Shown: piece after piece, positions 16,326 through 24,402 of the stretch
How positions within the stretch are numbered: position 1 is the stretch's first letter
How the letters are laid out: each line of letters begins with the position of its first letter
The notes under the pieces: generated by a model
The model's input: only the letters and a program-made list of their open reading frames with translations
What the model was told of the DNA's origin: nothing
Database searches by the model: none
Assembly: GCA_017430985.1 (NCBI GenBank)
Contig: JAFRLZ010000035.1
Span: 1 to 45,060 of the forward strand
Origin: Oscillospiraceae bacterium
GTDB lineage: Bacteria > Bacillota > Clostridia > Oscillospirales > Oscillospiraceae
Length of the DNA: 45,060 bases
Reading direction: 5' to 3'
Made by a program: the position numbers and the translations under genes

Positions 16326-17012
16326 ATGGGATCTTCTGTTCAAAAAGCGATCGAGCTGATTTTTTCGGCCGATCCGGAGCTGCTGAATATTCTCTCCACA
16401 ACGGCGCGTGTGAGCCTGACGAGCTCGATCCTCGCGCTGCTGCTCGGCGTGCCTCTCGGGATCCTGTACGGAGCGGGGCGCTTCCCCGGCCGGAAGACGC
16501 TGCTGATCCTGAACCGTACGCTGATGGGCATGCCGCCGGTGGTCTGCGGCTTGCTGTTCTATATGCTCTTCTCCGGAGTTGGGCCGTTCCGGCATCTCAA
16601 GCTCCTCTTTACCGTGAAGCTGATGATCCTGGCGCAGGTGGTGCTCATCACGCCGATCGTGGTCGGAACGATGGAGACCTTTGTGGCCGACACGGCGCCC
16701 GAGCTGCGCGAGACGGCGAAGGGGCTCGGCTTCGGCCGGGGAAAACGCTTCCGGCTCCTTGTCAACGAGTGCGTGTATCCGATCTTCTCGGCCTATCTGC
16801 TCGCTTTCGCCCGCGCGATCGCGGAGGTGGGCGCCGTGGCCATGGTCGGCGGCGCGATCGCCTGGAAGACCAACGTCATGACCACGGCGATCATGATGTA
16901 CACCAACCGAGGCAGCTTTACGCTCGGCATCGCGCTGGGGCTCATTTTGCTGACGCTGTCGCTGATCGTGAATGTCGCGCTCAGCTTGATGCAGGGGAGG
17001 CTGAGCCGATGA
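16326..17012 (+). CDS. tupB: Tungstate ABC transporter permease
   Basis: 228 residues with five to six transmembrane helices of the binding-protein-dependent permease type. The cytoplasmic coupling loop is ELRETAKGLGFGRGKRFRLLVNECVYPIFSAYLLAFARAIAEVGAVAMVGG, containing the EAA-like motif and the AxxEVGAVxxVGG end typical of TupB. The ATG at 16326 (AAGGA 9 nt upstream) is preferred to the GTG at 16320. The stop overlaps the tupC start (ATGA). Confidence 0.92.
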   Translation: MGSSVQKAIELIFSADPELLNILSTTARVSLTSSILALLLGVPLGILYGAGRFPGRKTLLILNRTLMGMPPVVCGLLFYMLFSGVGPFRHLKLLFTVKLMILAQVVLITPIVVGTMETFVADTAPELRETAKGLGFGRGKRFRLLVNECVYPIFSAYLLAFARAIAEVGAVAMVGGAIAWKTNVMTTAIMMYTNRGSFTLGIALGLILLTLSLIVNVALSLMQGRLSR

Positions 17013-17662
17013 AAACGACCGCATTTACCAAAACCTACAACAAGCGCGCCGTGCTGTCGCTTCCCGAGATGGAGCTTCCCGACGGTCAGATCACGGCGGT
17101 CGTCGGACCGAACGGCAGCGGGAAATCGACCTTCGCGAAGATCCTCGCCGGGATCGAGCCCGCAGACGGGAAAAAGAAGATCCTCTCCGGCGTCTCCGTC
17201 GGCTATTTGCCGCAGAAGAGCTTCGCTTTCCGCATGAGCACGGAGAAAAACATCCTGCAGAACGGGAACGATCCCGCGCGTGCGGCGGAGCTGATGCGCG
17301 CGCTGGGCATCGAGCCGCTCGCCAAACAGCGCGCAAAAAAACTCTCCGGCGGCGAGACGGCCAGGATGGCGCTCTGCCGCATCCTGATGGGGCGTTATGA
17401 TCTGCTTATCCTCGACGAGCCGACCGCGGCCATGGACATGGAGTCCACCCTCGCGGCGGAGGAGCTCATCCGCGAGACCTGCTCCGAGCAGGGCTGCGCG
17501 ACGCTGCTCATCACTCACAGCATCCAGCAGGCGCGCCGCCTGGCGGAGCGGGCGATCGTGCTCCATCGGGGAGAGCTCGTCGAGACCGGGACGGCGGAGC
17601 AGGTGCTGAACGAGCCGCGGCAGGAGCTGACGAAGCGTTTTCTTGAATACTACGGCGTTTGA
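17009..17662 (+). CDS. tupC: Tungstate ABC transporter ATP-binding protein
   Basis: 217 residues, short for an ABC ATPase as is usual for TupC. Walker A GPNGSGKS at 33-40, Q-loop GYLPQKSFAF, signature LSGGETARMALCRIL near 112, Walker B LLILDEPTAAMD, and H-loop LITHSIQQARRLA. Its coupling to tupB by a 4-nt overlap and the upstream binding protein assign it to tungstate import. Confidence 0.93.
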   Translation: MKTTAFTKTYNKRAVLSLPEMELPDGQITAVVGPNGSGKSTFAKILAGIEPADGKKKILSGVSVGYLPQKSFAFRMSTEKNILQNGNDPARAAELMRALGIEPLAKQRAKKLSGGETARMALCRILMGRYDLLILDEPTAAMDMESTLAAEELIRETCSEQGCATLLITHSIQQARRLAERAIVLHRGELVETGTAEQVLNEPRQELTKRFLEYYGV

Positions 17663-17680
17663 GGGGATCACAGGAGAAGG

Positions 17681-18346
17681 ATGACTATGAGAGCGGAATA
17701 CAAAAACGATCTGACGATGGATCCCTCCGGTTTTGTGCTGCTTGCGGACTATGTCCCGCATATCGTGCAGGAGATCCGCTATTATTCCACCTACAATTTC
17801 ATCGGAGAGCGGATCGACGGCTATGAAGAGCCCTGCGCGCTTCTGACAAAGGAGGCGGCCCGGGCGCTGAAATCCGTCGCCAGCGAGCTGATCGTGCAGG
17901 GCTATCGCCTGAAGGTGTTCGACGCCTACCGCCCGGCCTGCGCCGTGAAGCATTTCGTGCTGTGGGGCATCGAGGACCAGGACGTGCGGATGAAGCCATA
18001 TTTCTACCCGGAACTGGAAAAGCAGGAGCTGTTTGCCAAAGGGTATATCGCCAAACAGTCCAGCCACAGCCGCGGCAGCGCGGTGGATCTGACGCTGCTG
18101 GACATGAAGACCGGGAAAGAACTGGACATGGGCAGCCCCTTCGACCTGTTCAGCGAGGTCTCCCACCCCGCGTACAGAGGGATCACGGAAGAGCAGTACG
18201 AGAATCGCATGATCCTGCAGAGAGCCATGGCCCGCGGCGGCTTTCGGCCGCTCGACTGCGAGTGGTGGCATTTCGTCCTGGAAAAAGAGCCGTATCCGGA
18301 CACCTATTTTGCCTTCCCCGTTTCCTCGGAATACCTGCGGCGATGA
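17681..18346 (+). CDS. D-alanyl-D-alanine dipeptidase (VanX/DdpX-like, M15D)
   Basis: 221 residues. It has the zinc-peptidase motifs SSHSRGSAVDLTL near 125 (SxHxxGxAxD, His and Asp zinc ligands) and CEWWHF near 190 (catalytic Glu and third His). FDAYRPACAVKHF holds the conserved Arg that stabilises the transition state. No signal peptide is seen, so it is cytoplasmic. It could recycle D-Ala-D-Ala; resistance cannot be inferred because vanH, vanA and vanRS are absent. It lies 18 bp after tupC and may be co-transcribed with it, although the functional link is unclear. An alternative start is the ATG at 17687. Confidence 0.88.
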   Translation: MTMRAEYKNDLTMDPSGFVLLADYVPHIVQEIRYYSTYNFIGERIDGYEEPCALLTKEAARALKSVASELIVQGYRLKVFDAYRPACAVKHFVLWGIEDQDVRMKPYFYPELEKQELFAKGYIAKQSSHSRGSAVDLTLLDMKTGKELDMGSPFDLFSEVSHPAYRGITEEQYENRMILQRAMARGGFRPLDCEWWHFVLEKEPYPDTYFAFPVSSEYLRR

Positions 18347-18350
18347 TCCG

Positions 18351-18395
18351 AAAAAACGAAGCTTCATGGAACAAACCATGAAGCTTCGTTTTTTT
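18351..18395. terminator. Strong bidirectional terminator
   Basis: AAAAAACGAAGCTTCATGG (18351-18369) / CCATGAAGCTTCGTTTTTT, a 19-bp perfect stem with loop AACAAA. It ends the moeA-tup-vanX transcript and, on the other strand, the carbamate kinase gene, whose stop touches it. Confidence 0.93.
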
Positions 18396-19329
18396 ATGCT
18401 GTAACGACGGTCCCGCTCCCGCCGGACATGGCGAGCGCCGCCTTGTCCAGTGAACAGATCACGGCCCTTCGGCGCGGCCTGGAGCGTACGAAGGATACGG
18501 CCGCCCGGATCTTCGGGAGCATGGAGCCGGCGGCGAACTGGCCCTCGTCGGCATAGCGCTCGGCCTCGTCCGCCGTAACTGTTTTCAATTCGAGCTGGCC
18601 GGGCCGGCCGAAGTTGATGCACACGCGGTCGACGGCGGTCAGAATGAGCAGATCGTCGGCCTCGACAAGAGAAGCGAGACAGGCGGCGGCATAGTCCTTG
18701 TCGATGACGGCGGAGACGCCCTCATAGGCGCCGTCGCCTGTTTTTACCACCGGAATCCCGCCGCCTCCGCAGGCGACCACCACGATGCCCTCCCTCAGCA
18801 GCGCGAGCACGCTGTCTTTCTCAACGATGTCCACCGGATGCGGGGAGGGGACGACCTTTCGCCAACCGCGCCCGGCGTCTTCCTTGTATATGCCGTCGCC
18901 GGCGGCCATGCGTCGTACGGCTTCTTCCTCGGAATAAAATGCCCCGACGGGCTTGCCGGGATCGAGAAAGGCGGGATCGCCCGCGTCGACCACGACCTGC
19001 GTCACGAGCGAGCAGACCTCCTGCGCAAGACCCTCCGCGCGCAGCCGGCGCAGCAGCGCGTTCTGCAGATGATAGCCGATATAGCCCTGGCTCATGGCGC
19101 CGCACTCGGGGAAGGGGATCTCGGCCGGTATCACGCTTTCGGCCGCCGCGCAGTTCAGTCCGAGGTGGATCATGCCGACCTGCGGCCCATTGCCGTGTGT
19201 GACGACGAGCTCGTGTCCCTGCCGGATGAGGGCGGCGAGCGCACCGGCCGCTTCCGCCGCTCTTTCCCGCTGTTCGTCTGGCGTGGAGCCGAGTGCGTTG
19301 CCGCCGAGCGCTGCGACGATTCTTGCCAT
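18394..19329 (-). CDS. arcC: Carbamate kinase
   Basis: 311 residues, the family length. Motifs: IVAALGGNAL at the N-terminus, THGNGPQVG near 52, GYIGYHLQNAL, WRKVVPSPHP near 150, ACGGGGIPVV near 205, VIDKDYAAACLA and a C-terminal SMLPKIRAAVSFV. It converts carbamoyl phosphate and ADP to carbamate and ATP, the ATP-yielding step of arginine, allantoin, purine or creatinine fermentations. No arcA, arcB or ygeW partner lies next to it, so the source pathway is not shown. The start at 19329 is set by GGAGG 6 nt upstream. Confidence 0.95.
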   Translation of the reverse strand: MARIVAALGGNALGSTPDEQRERAAEAAGALAALIRQGHELVVTHGNGPQVGMIHLGLNCAAAESVIPAEIPFPECGAMSQGYIGYHLQNALLRRLRAEGLAQEVCSLVTQVVVDAGDPAFLDPGKPVGAFYSEEEAVRRMAAGDGIYKEDAGRGWRKVVPSPHPVDIVEKDSVLALLREGIVVVACGGGGIPVVKTGDGAYEGVSAVIDKDYAAACLASLVEADDLLILTAVDRVCINFGRPGQLELKTVTADEAERYADEGQFAAGSMLPKIRAAVSFVRSRPRRRAVICSLDKAALAMSGGSGTVVTA

Positions 19330-19344
19330 ATTAACCTCCGTATG

Positions 19345-19363
19345 CCGTGCGGAAGATGCACGG
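19345..19363 (-). promoter_or_regulatory. Leader hairpin before arcC
   Basis: CCGTGC (19345-19350) / GCACGG (19358-19363), 7-nt loop, just 5' of the arcC ribosome site on the minus strand. It could affect translation. Confidence 0.35.
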
Positions 19364-19373
19364 AGATGTCGCC

Positions 19374-19402
19374 ATCTTACCATAAGAGGCGCGCCTTTTC
19401 AA
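19374..19402 (-). promoter_or_regulatory. Promoter of arcC
   Basis: Minus strand TTGAAA (19402-19397), 17-bp spacer, TAAGAT (19379-19374), about 45 bp before the start codon. Confidence 0.55.
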
Positions 19403-19459
19403 GCCGCGGACAGGAGAGAAAAACCGCGCCGCGCCCGTTTCTGCGAGAGGAGCAAGGCC

Positions 19460-19488
19460 TTGATTTCCGGCCGGGATTCTTGTACAAT
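19460..19488 (+). promoter_or_regulatory. Promoter of the iron-containing alcohol dehydrogenase gene
   Basis: TTGATT (19460-19465), 17-bp spacer, TACAAT (19483-19488), about 78 bp before the start. Confidence 0.6.
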
Positions 19489-19565
19489 AAAACCAGATAA
19501 GGTGCGGCGCGGCCGCCGAGGGCCGAGCAGCGCCGAAGGGAAGACGCGATCATGGAGGAAAAACG

Positions 19566-20777
19566 ATGAGCTTTGCGAAAAACGCTTATTACCGCAGCTT
19601 CCAGGCTGTTTTCAACGTGGGGGCCCGCTGCCTCTACTGGAGGAGACCGATCCCGGTCTCCGGCGTGGGCGCCATTCAGAAGATCCCAGAGCTTTTAGAG
19701 AAAGAGAAGGTCTCCAGGGTCATGGTGGTCACCGGCCCAACCGTTGGCCGGAAGCTCGCCCCGAAGATCCTGAAGGAGCTCGACGCGGCGGGCGTCTCGT
19801 ACACGCTGTTTGCCGAGGTCGAGGCCAATCCCTCGGTCAAGACCGTCAATAAGATCCAGAAGCTCTATCTGGAGACGAACTGCGAGGGCTTTATCGCCAT
19901 CGGCGGCGGTTCCCCCATGGACGCGGCCAAGGCTGCGGCTGCCCGCGTCGTGCGCCCGAACACCGAGGTCGGGAAAATGGCGGGTCTGCTCAAGGTCGGC
20001 AAGAAGATCCCTCCCTATATCGCCGTCCCCACCACGGCCGGTACCGGCTCCGAGACGACGATCGCCGCCGTCATCACCGACACGGACACGCATCACAAGT
20101 ACGCGCTGATGGACCTGCATCTGGTGCCCAAGTATGCGGTCCTCGACCCGGAGATGACGCGCGAGCTCCCGCAGAAGATCACCTCCACGACCGGCATGGA
20201 CGCGCTGACTCACGCGGTAGAGGCCTATGTCTGCTGGACCTACAACACCGCCGAGAGCATCCGCCTGGCGGAGGAAGCGGTCTGCGGCATCTTCCGGTAT
20301 CTCGAACGCGCCTATCAGAACGGGGAGGACATGGAGGCCCGCACGCAGATGCTGATCGCCTCCTACAAGGCAGGCTTCGCGTTCACGCGCGCCGGCGTCG
20401 GCAACGTCCACGCCATTGCCCATACGCTCGGCGGCCTGTACAACACGCCGCACGGCTTGGCCAACGCGGTCATCCTGCCCATCGTGCTGGAGGACTATGG
20501 CGAGGCCGTCCATAAAAAGCTGGCGCATCTCGCGGAACTGACCGGCGTGCAGACGGCCGGAACGGACAGGGAGAAGGCCGAGGCCTTCATCCGCGAGATC
20601 CGCGCGATGAACGAACGCATGGCCATCCCCACCGGTTTCGATTTCATCAGGGAAGAGGACATCCCGCAGATGATCCGCTGGGCGCTGGCGGAGGCCAATC
20701 CCGTCTATCCCGTGCCGGTCATCTATGACGAGGCGCGCTGCGAAAAGGTCATCCGCCGCATCATCGCCGAGGCTTGA
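19566..20777 (+). CDS. Iron-containing alcohol dehydrogenase
   Basis: 403 residues. NAD(P)-binding segment with AIGGGSPMDAAKAAAA near 117-132 and the family signature VPTTAGTGSETT near 155. Metal ligands are provided by TTGMDALTHAVEAYV (Asp and His) and NVHAIAHTLGGLYNTPHG (two His), the standard D-H-H-H set of the Fe-ADH family. The substrate is unknown; a fermentative alcohol/aldehyde role is likely. It has its own promoter and terminator. An aldehyde-oxidising molybdoenzyme is encoded later in the window, but no operon link exists. Confidence 0.92.
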   Translation: MSFAKNAYYRSFQAVFNVGARCLYWRRPIPVSGVGAIQKIPELLEKEKVSRVMVVTGPTVGRKLAPKILKELDAAGVSYTLFAEVEANPSVKTVNKIQKLYLETNCEGFIAIGGGSPMDAAKAAAARVVRPNTEVGKMAGLLKVGKKIPPYIAVPTTAGTGSETTIAAVITDTDTHHKYALMDLHLVPKYAVLDPEMTRELPQKITSTTGMDALTHAVEAYVCWTYNTAESIRLAEEAVCGIFRYLERAYQNGEDMEARTQMLIASYKAGFAFTRAGVGNVHAIAHTLGGLYNTPHGLANAVILPIVLEDYGEAVHKKLAHLAELTGVQTAGTDREKAEAFIREIRAMNERMAIPTGFDFIREEDIPQMIRWALAEANPVYPVPVIYDEARCEKVIRRIIAEA

Positions 20778-20794
20778 AACCCGCAAACGGAAAA

Positions 20795-20832
20795 AAACAG
20801 GACCGTTCTTCATAAGAGGAACGGTCCTGTTT
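20795..20832. terminator. Bidirectional terminator between the Fe-ADH and CDF genes
   Basis: AAACAGGACCGTTC (20795-20808) / GAACGGTCCTGTTT (20819-20832), perfect 14-bp stem between two convergent genes; flanking A- and T-runs serve both directions. Confidence 0.85.
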
Positions 20833-20845
20833 GCGTGTATGCGTC

Positions 20846-21730
20846 TTATGCTTCGTCGGGATTGACATGCACCATGATATGCTTGATACTCGGGAATTCT
20901 TGTTCGATCTTGTCGTGGACCTGCTCGGCGATTTCGTGCGCTTCGACGAGCGAAAGTCCTCCGTCGAGGCGGATCTCGAGATCGACATAGATCCGGCTCC
21001 CGAACTCGCGGGTCTGCAGGCGGTCGATCCCAAGCACCGCAGGATGTGCTTTGACACACTCGGCGATGTGCTGCTCTGTCTCAGCGTCGCAGGCGCGATC
21101 CACCATCTTTTTCATCGCATCGCGGAAAATATCATAAGCGGCCTTGAGGATAAAAACGCAGATCAGCAGACTTGCCAGAGGCTCCATGATCGGGTAGCCG
21201 AGACGGGCTCCGGCGATGCCGAAGAGCGCGCCTACGGAGGACAGCGCGTCGCTCCGGTGGTGCCAGGCGTTGGCCATCAGAGCGGGGGAGTTCAGGCGTT
21301 TCGCATAATGCCGGGTGTACCAGTACATAGCCTCCTTCGCCGCGATCGAGACCACGGCGGCGATCAGAGCCAGCAGCCCCGGGACGACCTGCGCCTCGCC
21401 CCGGGCGCGCACGGCAGCCACGGCGCGATAGCCGATCAGCAGTCCGGTGGCGGCCAGCACGGCGGCGAGGATGATCGCGGCCACACATTCAAAGCGTTCA
21501 TGCCCGTAGGGATGTTCGCGGTCGGCCTCCTTGACGGAGAGCTTCACCCCGATGATAACGATGAAGCTGCTCAGCACGTCCGAGGCGGAGTGCACAGCGT
21601 CGCTGATCATCGCGCCGGAGTGGGCCAGGATACCGGCCAACAGTTTGAAAAACGACAGGACTGCGTTTCCCGCTACGCTGACGAGCGAGACCTTCGTGGC
21701 TGTTTTTTCAAAATCGAGTTGCATATCCAT
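20846..21730 (-). CDS. Cation diffusion facilitator (CDF) metal exporter
   Basis: About 294 residues. Six hydrophobic segments, with metal-site motifs HSGAMISDAVHSASDVLSS (TM2, D/H pair) and NAWHHRSDALSSVGALFG (TM5), the HPYGHERFE motif after TM3, and a C-terminal cytoplasmic dimerisation domain ending MVHVNPDEA. CDF proteins export Zn, Co, Ni, Fe or Mn. The ATG at 21730 is preferred (GGAGGA 7 nt upstream). The NiCo-type riboswitch in the leader argues for Ni2+/Co2+ detoxification. Confidence 0.92.
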   Translation of the reverse strand: MDMQLDFEKTATKVSLVSVAGNAVLSFFKLLAGILAHSGAMISDAVHSASDVLSSFIVIIGVKLSVKEADREHPYGHERFECVAAIILAAVLAATGLLIGYRAVAAVRARGEAQVVPGLLALIAAVVSIAAKEAMYWYTRHYAKRLNSPALMANAWHHRSDALSSVGALFGIAGARLGYPIMEPLASLLICVFILKAAYDIFRDAMKKMVDRACDAETEQHIAECVKAHPAVLGIDRLQTREFGSRIYVDLEIRLDGGLSLVEAHEIAEQVHDKIEQEFPSIKHIMVHVNPDEA

Positions 21731-21780
21731 CCGGGGATCCTCCGAGGAAAAATCATGAACGCCCATGGAGCAGCGTTTTC

Positions 21781-21864
21781 AAAAACTCTGTCCCGTGGGC
21801 GTCGATCCACTGTCACGTCTGTGACCCGGCTCCGAGCCGTGAAGGCTCCGGCCTGTTCAGTTTC
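21781..21864 (-). ncRNA. NiCo riboswitch (czcD motif)
   Basis: Read on the minus strand the leader contains AACTGAACAGGCCGGAGCC, then GGCTCGGAGCCGGGTCAC, GTGACAGTGG, and ATCGACGCCCACGGGACAG. This gives a four-way junction: P1 (GAAACT/AGTTTT), P2 (GAGCC/GGCTC), P3 (GTCAC/GTGAC) and P4 (TGG/CCA around ATCGACG). The architecture and the GGGACAG/ACAGG junction blocks match my recollection of the Co2+/Ni2+-sensing czcD motif, usually found upstream of CDF exporters. No covariance search was possible. Confidence 0.75.
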
Positions 21865-21892
21865 ATGCTATGCAGTCTTATGACCGCGTATT

Positions 21893-21921
21893 ACTTTATC
21901 AGACCGCGGCCCGTTCGTCAA
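21893..21921 (-). promoter_or_regulatory. Promoter of the NiCo riboswitch-CDF transcript
   Basis: Minus strand TTGACG (21921-21916), 17-bp spacer, TAAAGT (21898-21893), about 30 bp before the aptamer. Confidence 0.6.
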
Positions 21922-21940
21922 GCGCCGCGACAAAACACAT

Positions 21941-22645
21941 TCAGGCTCCGTAGAAGGGGAGGTCGCCGATGGCGGCGTCCATGATGGCGTGCGTCTGCGC
22001 GTAAACGGATTCCAGGTCGTGATTGAGCAGCGCGGAGTAAAGCTTCAGCTTGATCTCGTAAAGCCGCTCGATCCCGCTGCGCTTGCAGTAGAGGGACCAG
22101 AGGTACACGCCCTGCGGGTGGAACGAGTGATAGAGGAGCGGCATCAGCACGTTGCCCGACAGGATCGCGAGCTCGTGATGAAAGTCATAGGTCCGCTCGG
22201 CGGCCTCGTCCGCGCTGCCCGCCGAGCGGATCGCGTCGAGCATGGGGGCGAGCGCCTCCAGCTCGGGAAGAGACGCCTGCTCCAGCACGAGCCGCAGGCA
22301 CAGACATTCCAGCGCGTCGCGCACCTCGAGCAGAGAGCGCACCTCGTTCTTTCGCAGCGCCCCGCCATTGTAGCGCATGATGGCGACCAGCGTCTCCACG
22401 CTGCCCTTGCGGCGGTAATCGCAGACGAAAACGCCCTGGCGCGGCAGGACCTCGACAAAACCGAGCTTTTCCAGCTCCACGAGCCCCGCGCTGATGACCG
22501 AGCGCGATACGCCCATCTTGATCGACAAATCCCGCGCCGGGGGGAGCTGCTCGCCGATCGCGAGCTCTCCGGAGAGGATCATGTTTTCTATCTGATGCAC
22601 GAAGAGATCCGTCAGCGACGGCGCGGAGATCTTTGAAAAACCCAC
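21941..22645 (-). CDS. FadR-family (GntR) transcriptional regulator
   Basis: 234 residues. N-terminal winged helix (about 9-72): IENMILSGELAIGEQLPPARDLSIKMGVSRSVISAGLVELEKLGFVEVLPRQGVFV is the GntR signature. The C-terminal all-helical FCD domain has EVRDALECLCLRL, DFHHELAILSGN (metal/ligand-binding Asp and His) and a final QTHAIMDAAI. Start GTG with GGGAGGG 6 nt upstream. It is divergent from the aconitase X operon. Operators of the FadR type TNGTNNNACNA occur in both promoters, so it should control itself and the operon in response to an operon substrate, probably a small carboxylate. Confidence 0.9.
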   Translation of the reverse strand: MGFSKISAPSLTDLFVHQIENMILSGELAIGEQLPPARDLSIKMGVSRSVISAGLVELEKLGFVEVLPRQGVFVCDYRRKGSVETLVAIMRYNGGALRKNEVRSLLEVRDALECLCLRLVLEQASLPELEALAPMLDAIRSAGSADEAAERTYDFHHELAILSGNVLMPLLYHSFHPQGVYLWSLYCKRSGIERLYEIKLKLYSALLNHDLESVYAQTHAIMDAAIGDLPFYGA

Positions 22646-22666
22646 AATCAGCCCTCCCGATCTTCT

Positions 22667-22696
22667 GGCTTGTGGTCATACCAATGACCACAAGCC
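22667..22696. promoter_or_regulatory. FadR-type operator on the regulator's own promoter
   Basis: Perfect 13-bp inverted repeat GGCTTGTGGTCAT (22667-22679) / ATGACCACAAGCC (22684-22696) around ACCA. It contains TGGTCATACCA (22673-22683), matching the FadR-subfamily consensus TNGTNNNACNA. It begins 2 bp after the -10 box of the regulator promoter, over the transcription start. Confidence 0.8.
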
Positions 22697-22698
22697 AT

Positions 22699-22727
22699 AT
22701 TTTATGGTGGGATTGCTGTTTCGTCAA
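22699..22727 (-). promoter_or_regulatory. Promoter of the FadR-family regulator gene
   Basis: Minus strand TTGACG (22727-22722), 17-bp spacer, TAAAAT (22704-22699); both boxes 5/6. Confidence 0.75.
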
Positions 22728-22777
22728 GGGGCTTTTTTATAAAAATGCCGAAAGTTTTCTGCTGTTTTTTGTTAGAC

Positions 22778-22807
22778 TTGACAAAGAAACGCGGCGGAAA
22801 CTAATAT
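22778..22807 (+). promoter_or_regulatory. Promoter of the aconitase X redox operon
   Basis: Perfect -35 TTGACA (22778-22783), 18-bp spacer, TAATAT (22802-22807), 57 bp before the first gene. Confidence 0.65.
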
Positions 22808-22825
22808 GATATCAGAGGAACTATG

Positions 22826-22836
22826 TGGTATTACCA
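22826..22836 (+). promoter_or_regulatory. Second FadR-type operator, in the operon leader
   Basis: TGGTATTACCA is an 11-bp site of the TNGTNNNACNA form, differing from the operator at 22673-22683 only in its central bases. It lies about 20 bp after the -10 box, an ideal repression position. Confidence 0.75.
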
Positions 22837-22863
22837 GAATAAACCAACAAGGAGGAATCGCTT

Positions 22864-24402
22864 ATGCCAAAGTTTGATGCCGTAGTCATCGGCGCCGGGA
22901 ACGGCGGGCTCGCGGCAGCCTGCAGACTGGCGAAGGCCGGCAAAAAAACGCTGCTCGTCGAGCAGCACAATCTCCCCGGCGGCGTTGCTTCCAGTTTCCG
23001 GAGAGGCCGCTTTGAATTCGAGACCGCGCTCCACGAGCTCTGCGAATTCGGCAGCGCCGAAAACCCGGGCAACTGCCGGAAAACCGTCGTGGACGAGTTC
23101 GGGCTGGACATCAAGTGGTACCAGGTGCCGGACAACTTCCGCGTCATCACCACCGCGAGCGACGGCAAGACGCCGATCGACGCGACGCTGCCCTCCGGCC
23201 GCGAGAACTTCATCAACAAGATGGAGGAATACGTGCCCGGATGCCGGGAGTCGGTGACCAAGTTCTTCGATCTCGGCGCGGAGACGCTCGAAGCCGGCAA
23301 CTATCTGACCGCCTCCGGCGGCAAGCCGGATTCCAAGGTCCTCCGGGAGAAGTATCCCAACTACCTGCGCACGGCCGCCTACCCGGTGAACAAGGTGTTC
23401 AAGGCGCTGAAGATGCCGAAACTCGCGCAGGACATCATGAACACCTACTGGGGCTATCTCGGCGTTGACGCCGACCATCTCAGCTTCGTGCAGTATGTGA
23501 ACATGGTCTGCCTCTATGTCAACTTCGGCGCGTGGATCCCGGAGAAGACCAGCAACGAGCTTACGACCGGCCTGGCCGAGCGCTTCCGCGCCATGGGCGG
23601 CACGCTCTGGCTCAACTGCCGCGCCGAAGAGATCCTCTTCGACGAGAACGACCGCGTCTGCGGCGTGCGCACAACGAGCGGCGTCATCGACACGCGCTAT
23701 GTCCTCTGCAACGCCAGCCCCAGCACGGTCTACGCCAACATGATCCCCGAGCGTCTGATCCCGGAGCGCGACAAGAAGCTCCTGCCGAACCGGCCCTTCT
23801 CCGCGCGCATGTTCGTGGTCTATATGGGCCTCAACAAGACCGCCGAGGAGCTCGGCCTGCGCGACTACAGCTACTTCCTGCCCTCCAGCGCGGACTCCGT
23901 GAAGGAGTACAACAACCTCCGCAGCATCGAGACGAACAAGTACAACATCGCGCTCTGCTACAACGTGGTCAATCCCAAAGCCAGCCCGGAGGGCACCTGC
24001 ATCGTGTCTCTGACGACGACCTACACGGGGGACTGCTGGAGCAAGATCGACCCGAAGGACTATGTCAGGACCAAGGAAAAGGTCGCCTCGGAGATGATCG
24101 ACTGGTTCGAGGAGAAGACCGGCATCGTGATCCGCCCCTACATCGAGGAGATCGAGATCGCCACGCCCTGGACCTTCTGCCACTATGCGAGCGTCCCGCA
24201 GGGCGCGGCCTACGGCTATGAGCTGCGCGACTGGGACAGCATGATGCCGCGCATGATGATGATGCGCGAAGAGTACCCCATCAAGGGCCTGAAATTCGTC
24301 GGCGCCTCGAGCATCCGCGGCGACGGCTTCAACTCCGCCATCTTCAGCGGCGATACCATCGCCAAGCTGACCCTTGGCGAAATGAGAGAGGAGGGGATCT
24401 GA
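22864..24402 (+). CDS. Phytoene desaturase/retinol saturase-like FAD oxidoreductase
   Basis: 512 residues. N-terminal FAD-binding Rossmann motif VVIGAGNGGLAAACRLAKAG (about 7-26) followed by LLVEQHNLPGGVASSF, the CrtI/retinol-saturase form (GGxxSSF-like loop). AERFRAMGGTLWLNC with TTSGVIDTRYVLCNASP fits the second FAD-contacting block, and the C-terminal FVGASSIRGDGFNSAIFSGDTIA is the closing FAD motif. Such enzymes desaturate or saturate C=C bonds or act as generic flavin reductases. It is first in an operon with an electron-supplying reductase and a dehydratase, so I infer it reduces a double bond made by the dehydratase. A strong GGAGG precedes the ATG. The substrate is unknown. Confidence 0.78.
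   Translation: MPKFDAVVIGAGNGGLAAACRLAKAGKKTLLVEQHNLPGGVASSFRRGRFEFETALHELCEFGSAENPGNCRKTVVDEFGLDIKWYQVPDNFRVITTASDGKTPIDATLPSGRENFINKMEEYVPGCRESVTKFFDLGAETLEAGNYLTASGGKPDSKVLREKYPNYLRTAAYPVNKVFKALKMPKLAQDIMNTYWGYLGVDADHLSFVQYVNMVCLYVNFGAWIPEKTSNELTTGLAERFRAMGGTLWLNCRAEEILFDENDRVCGVRTTSGVIDTRYVLCNASPSTVYANMIPERLIPERDKKLLPNRPFSARMFVVYMGLNKTAEELGLRDYSYFLPSSADSVKEYNNLRSIETNKYNIALCYNVVNPKASPEGTCIVSLTTTYTGDCWSKIDPKDYVRTKEKVASEMIDWFEEKTGIVIRPYIEEIEIATPWTFCHYASVPQGAAYGYELRDWDSMMPRMMMMREEYPIKGLKFVGASSIRGDGFNSAIFSGDTIAKLTLGEMREEGI

Noticed and set aside
17681-18346. Vancomycin resistance gene vanX
   Set aside because: Only the dipeptidase is present; there is no vanH, vanA/B ligase or vanRS, and chromosomal VanX-like dipeptidases are common without resistance.
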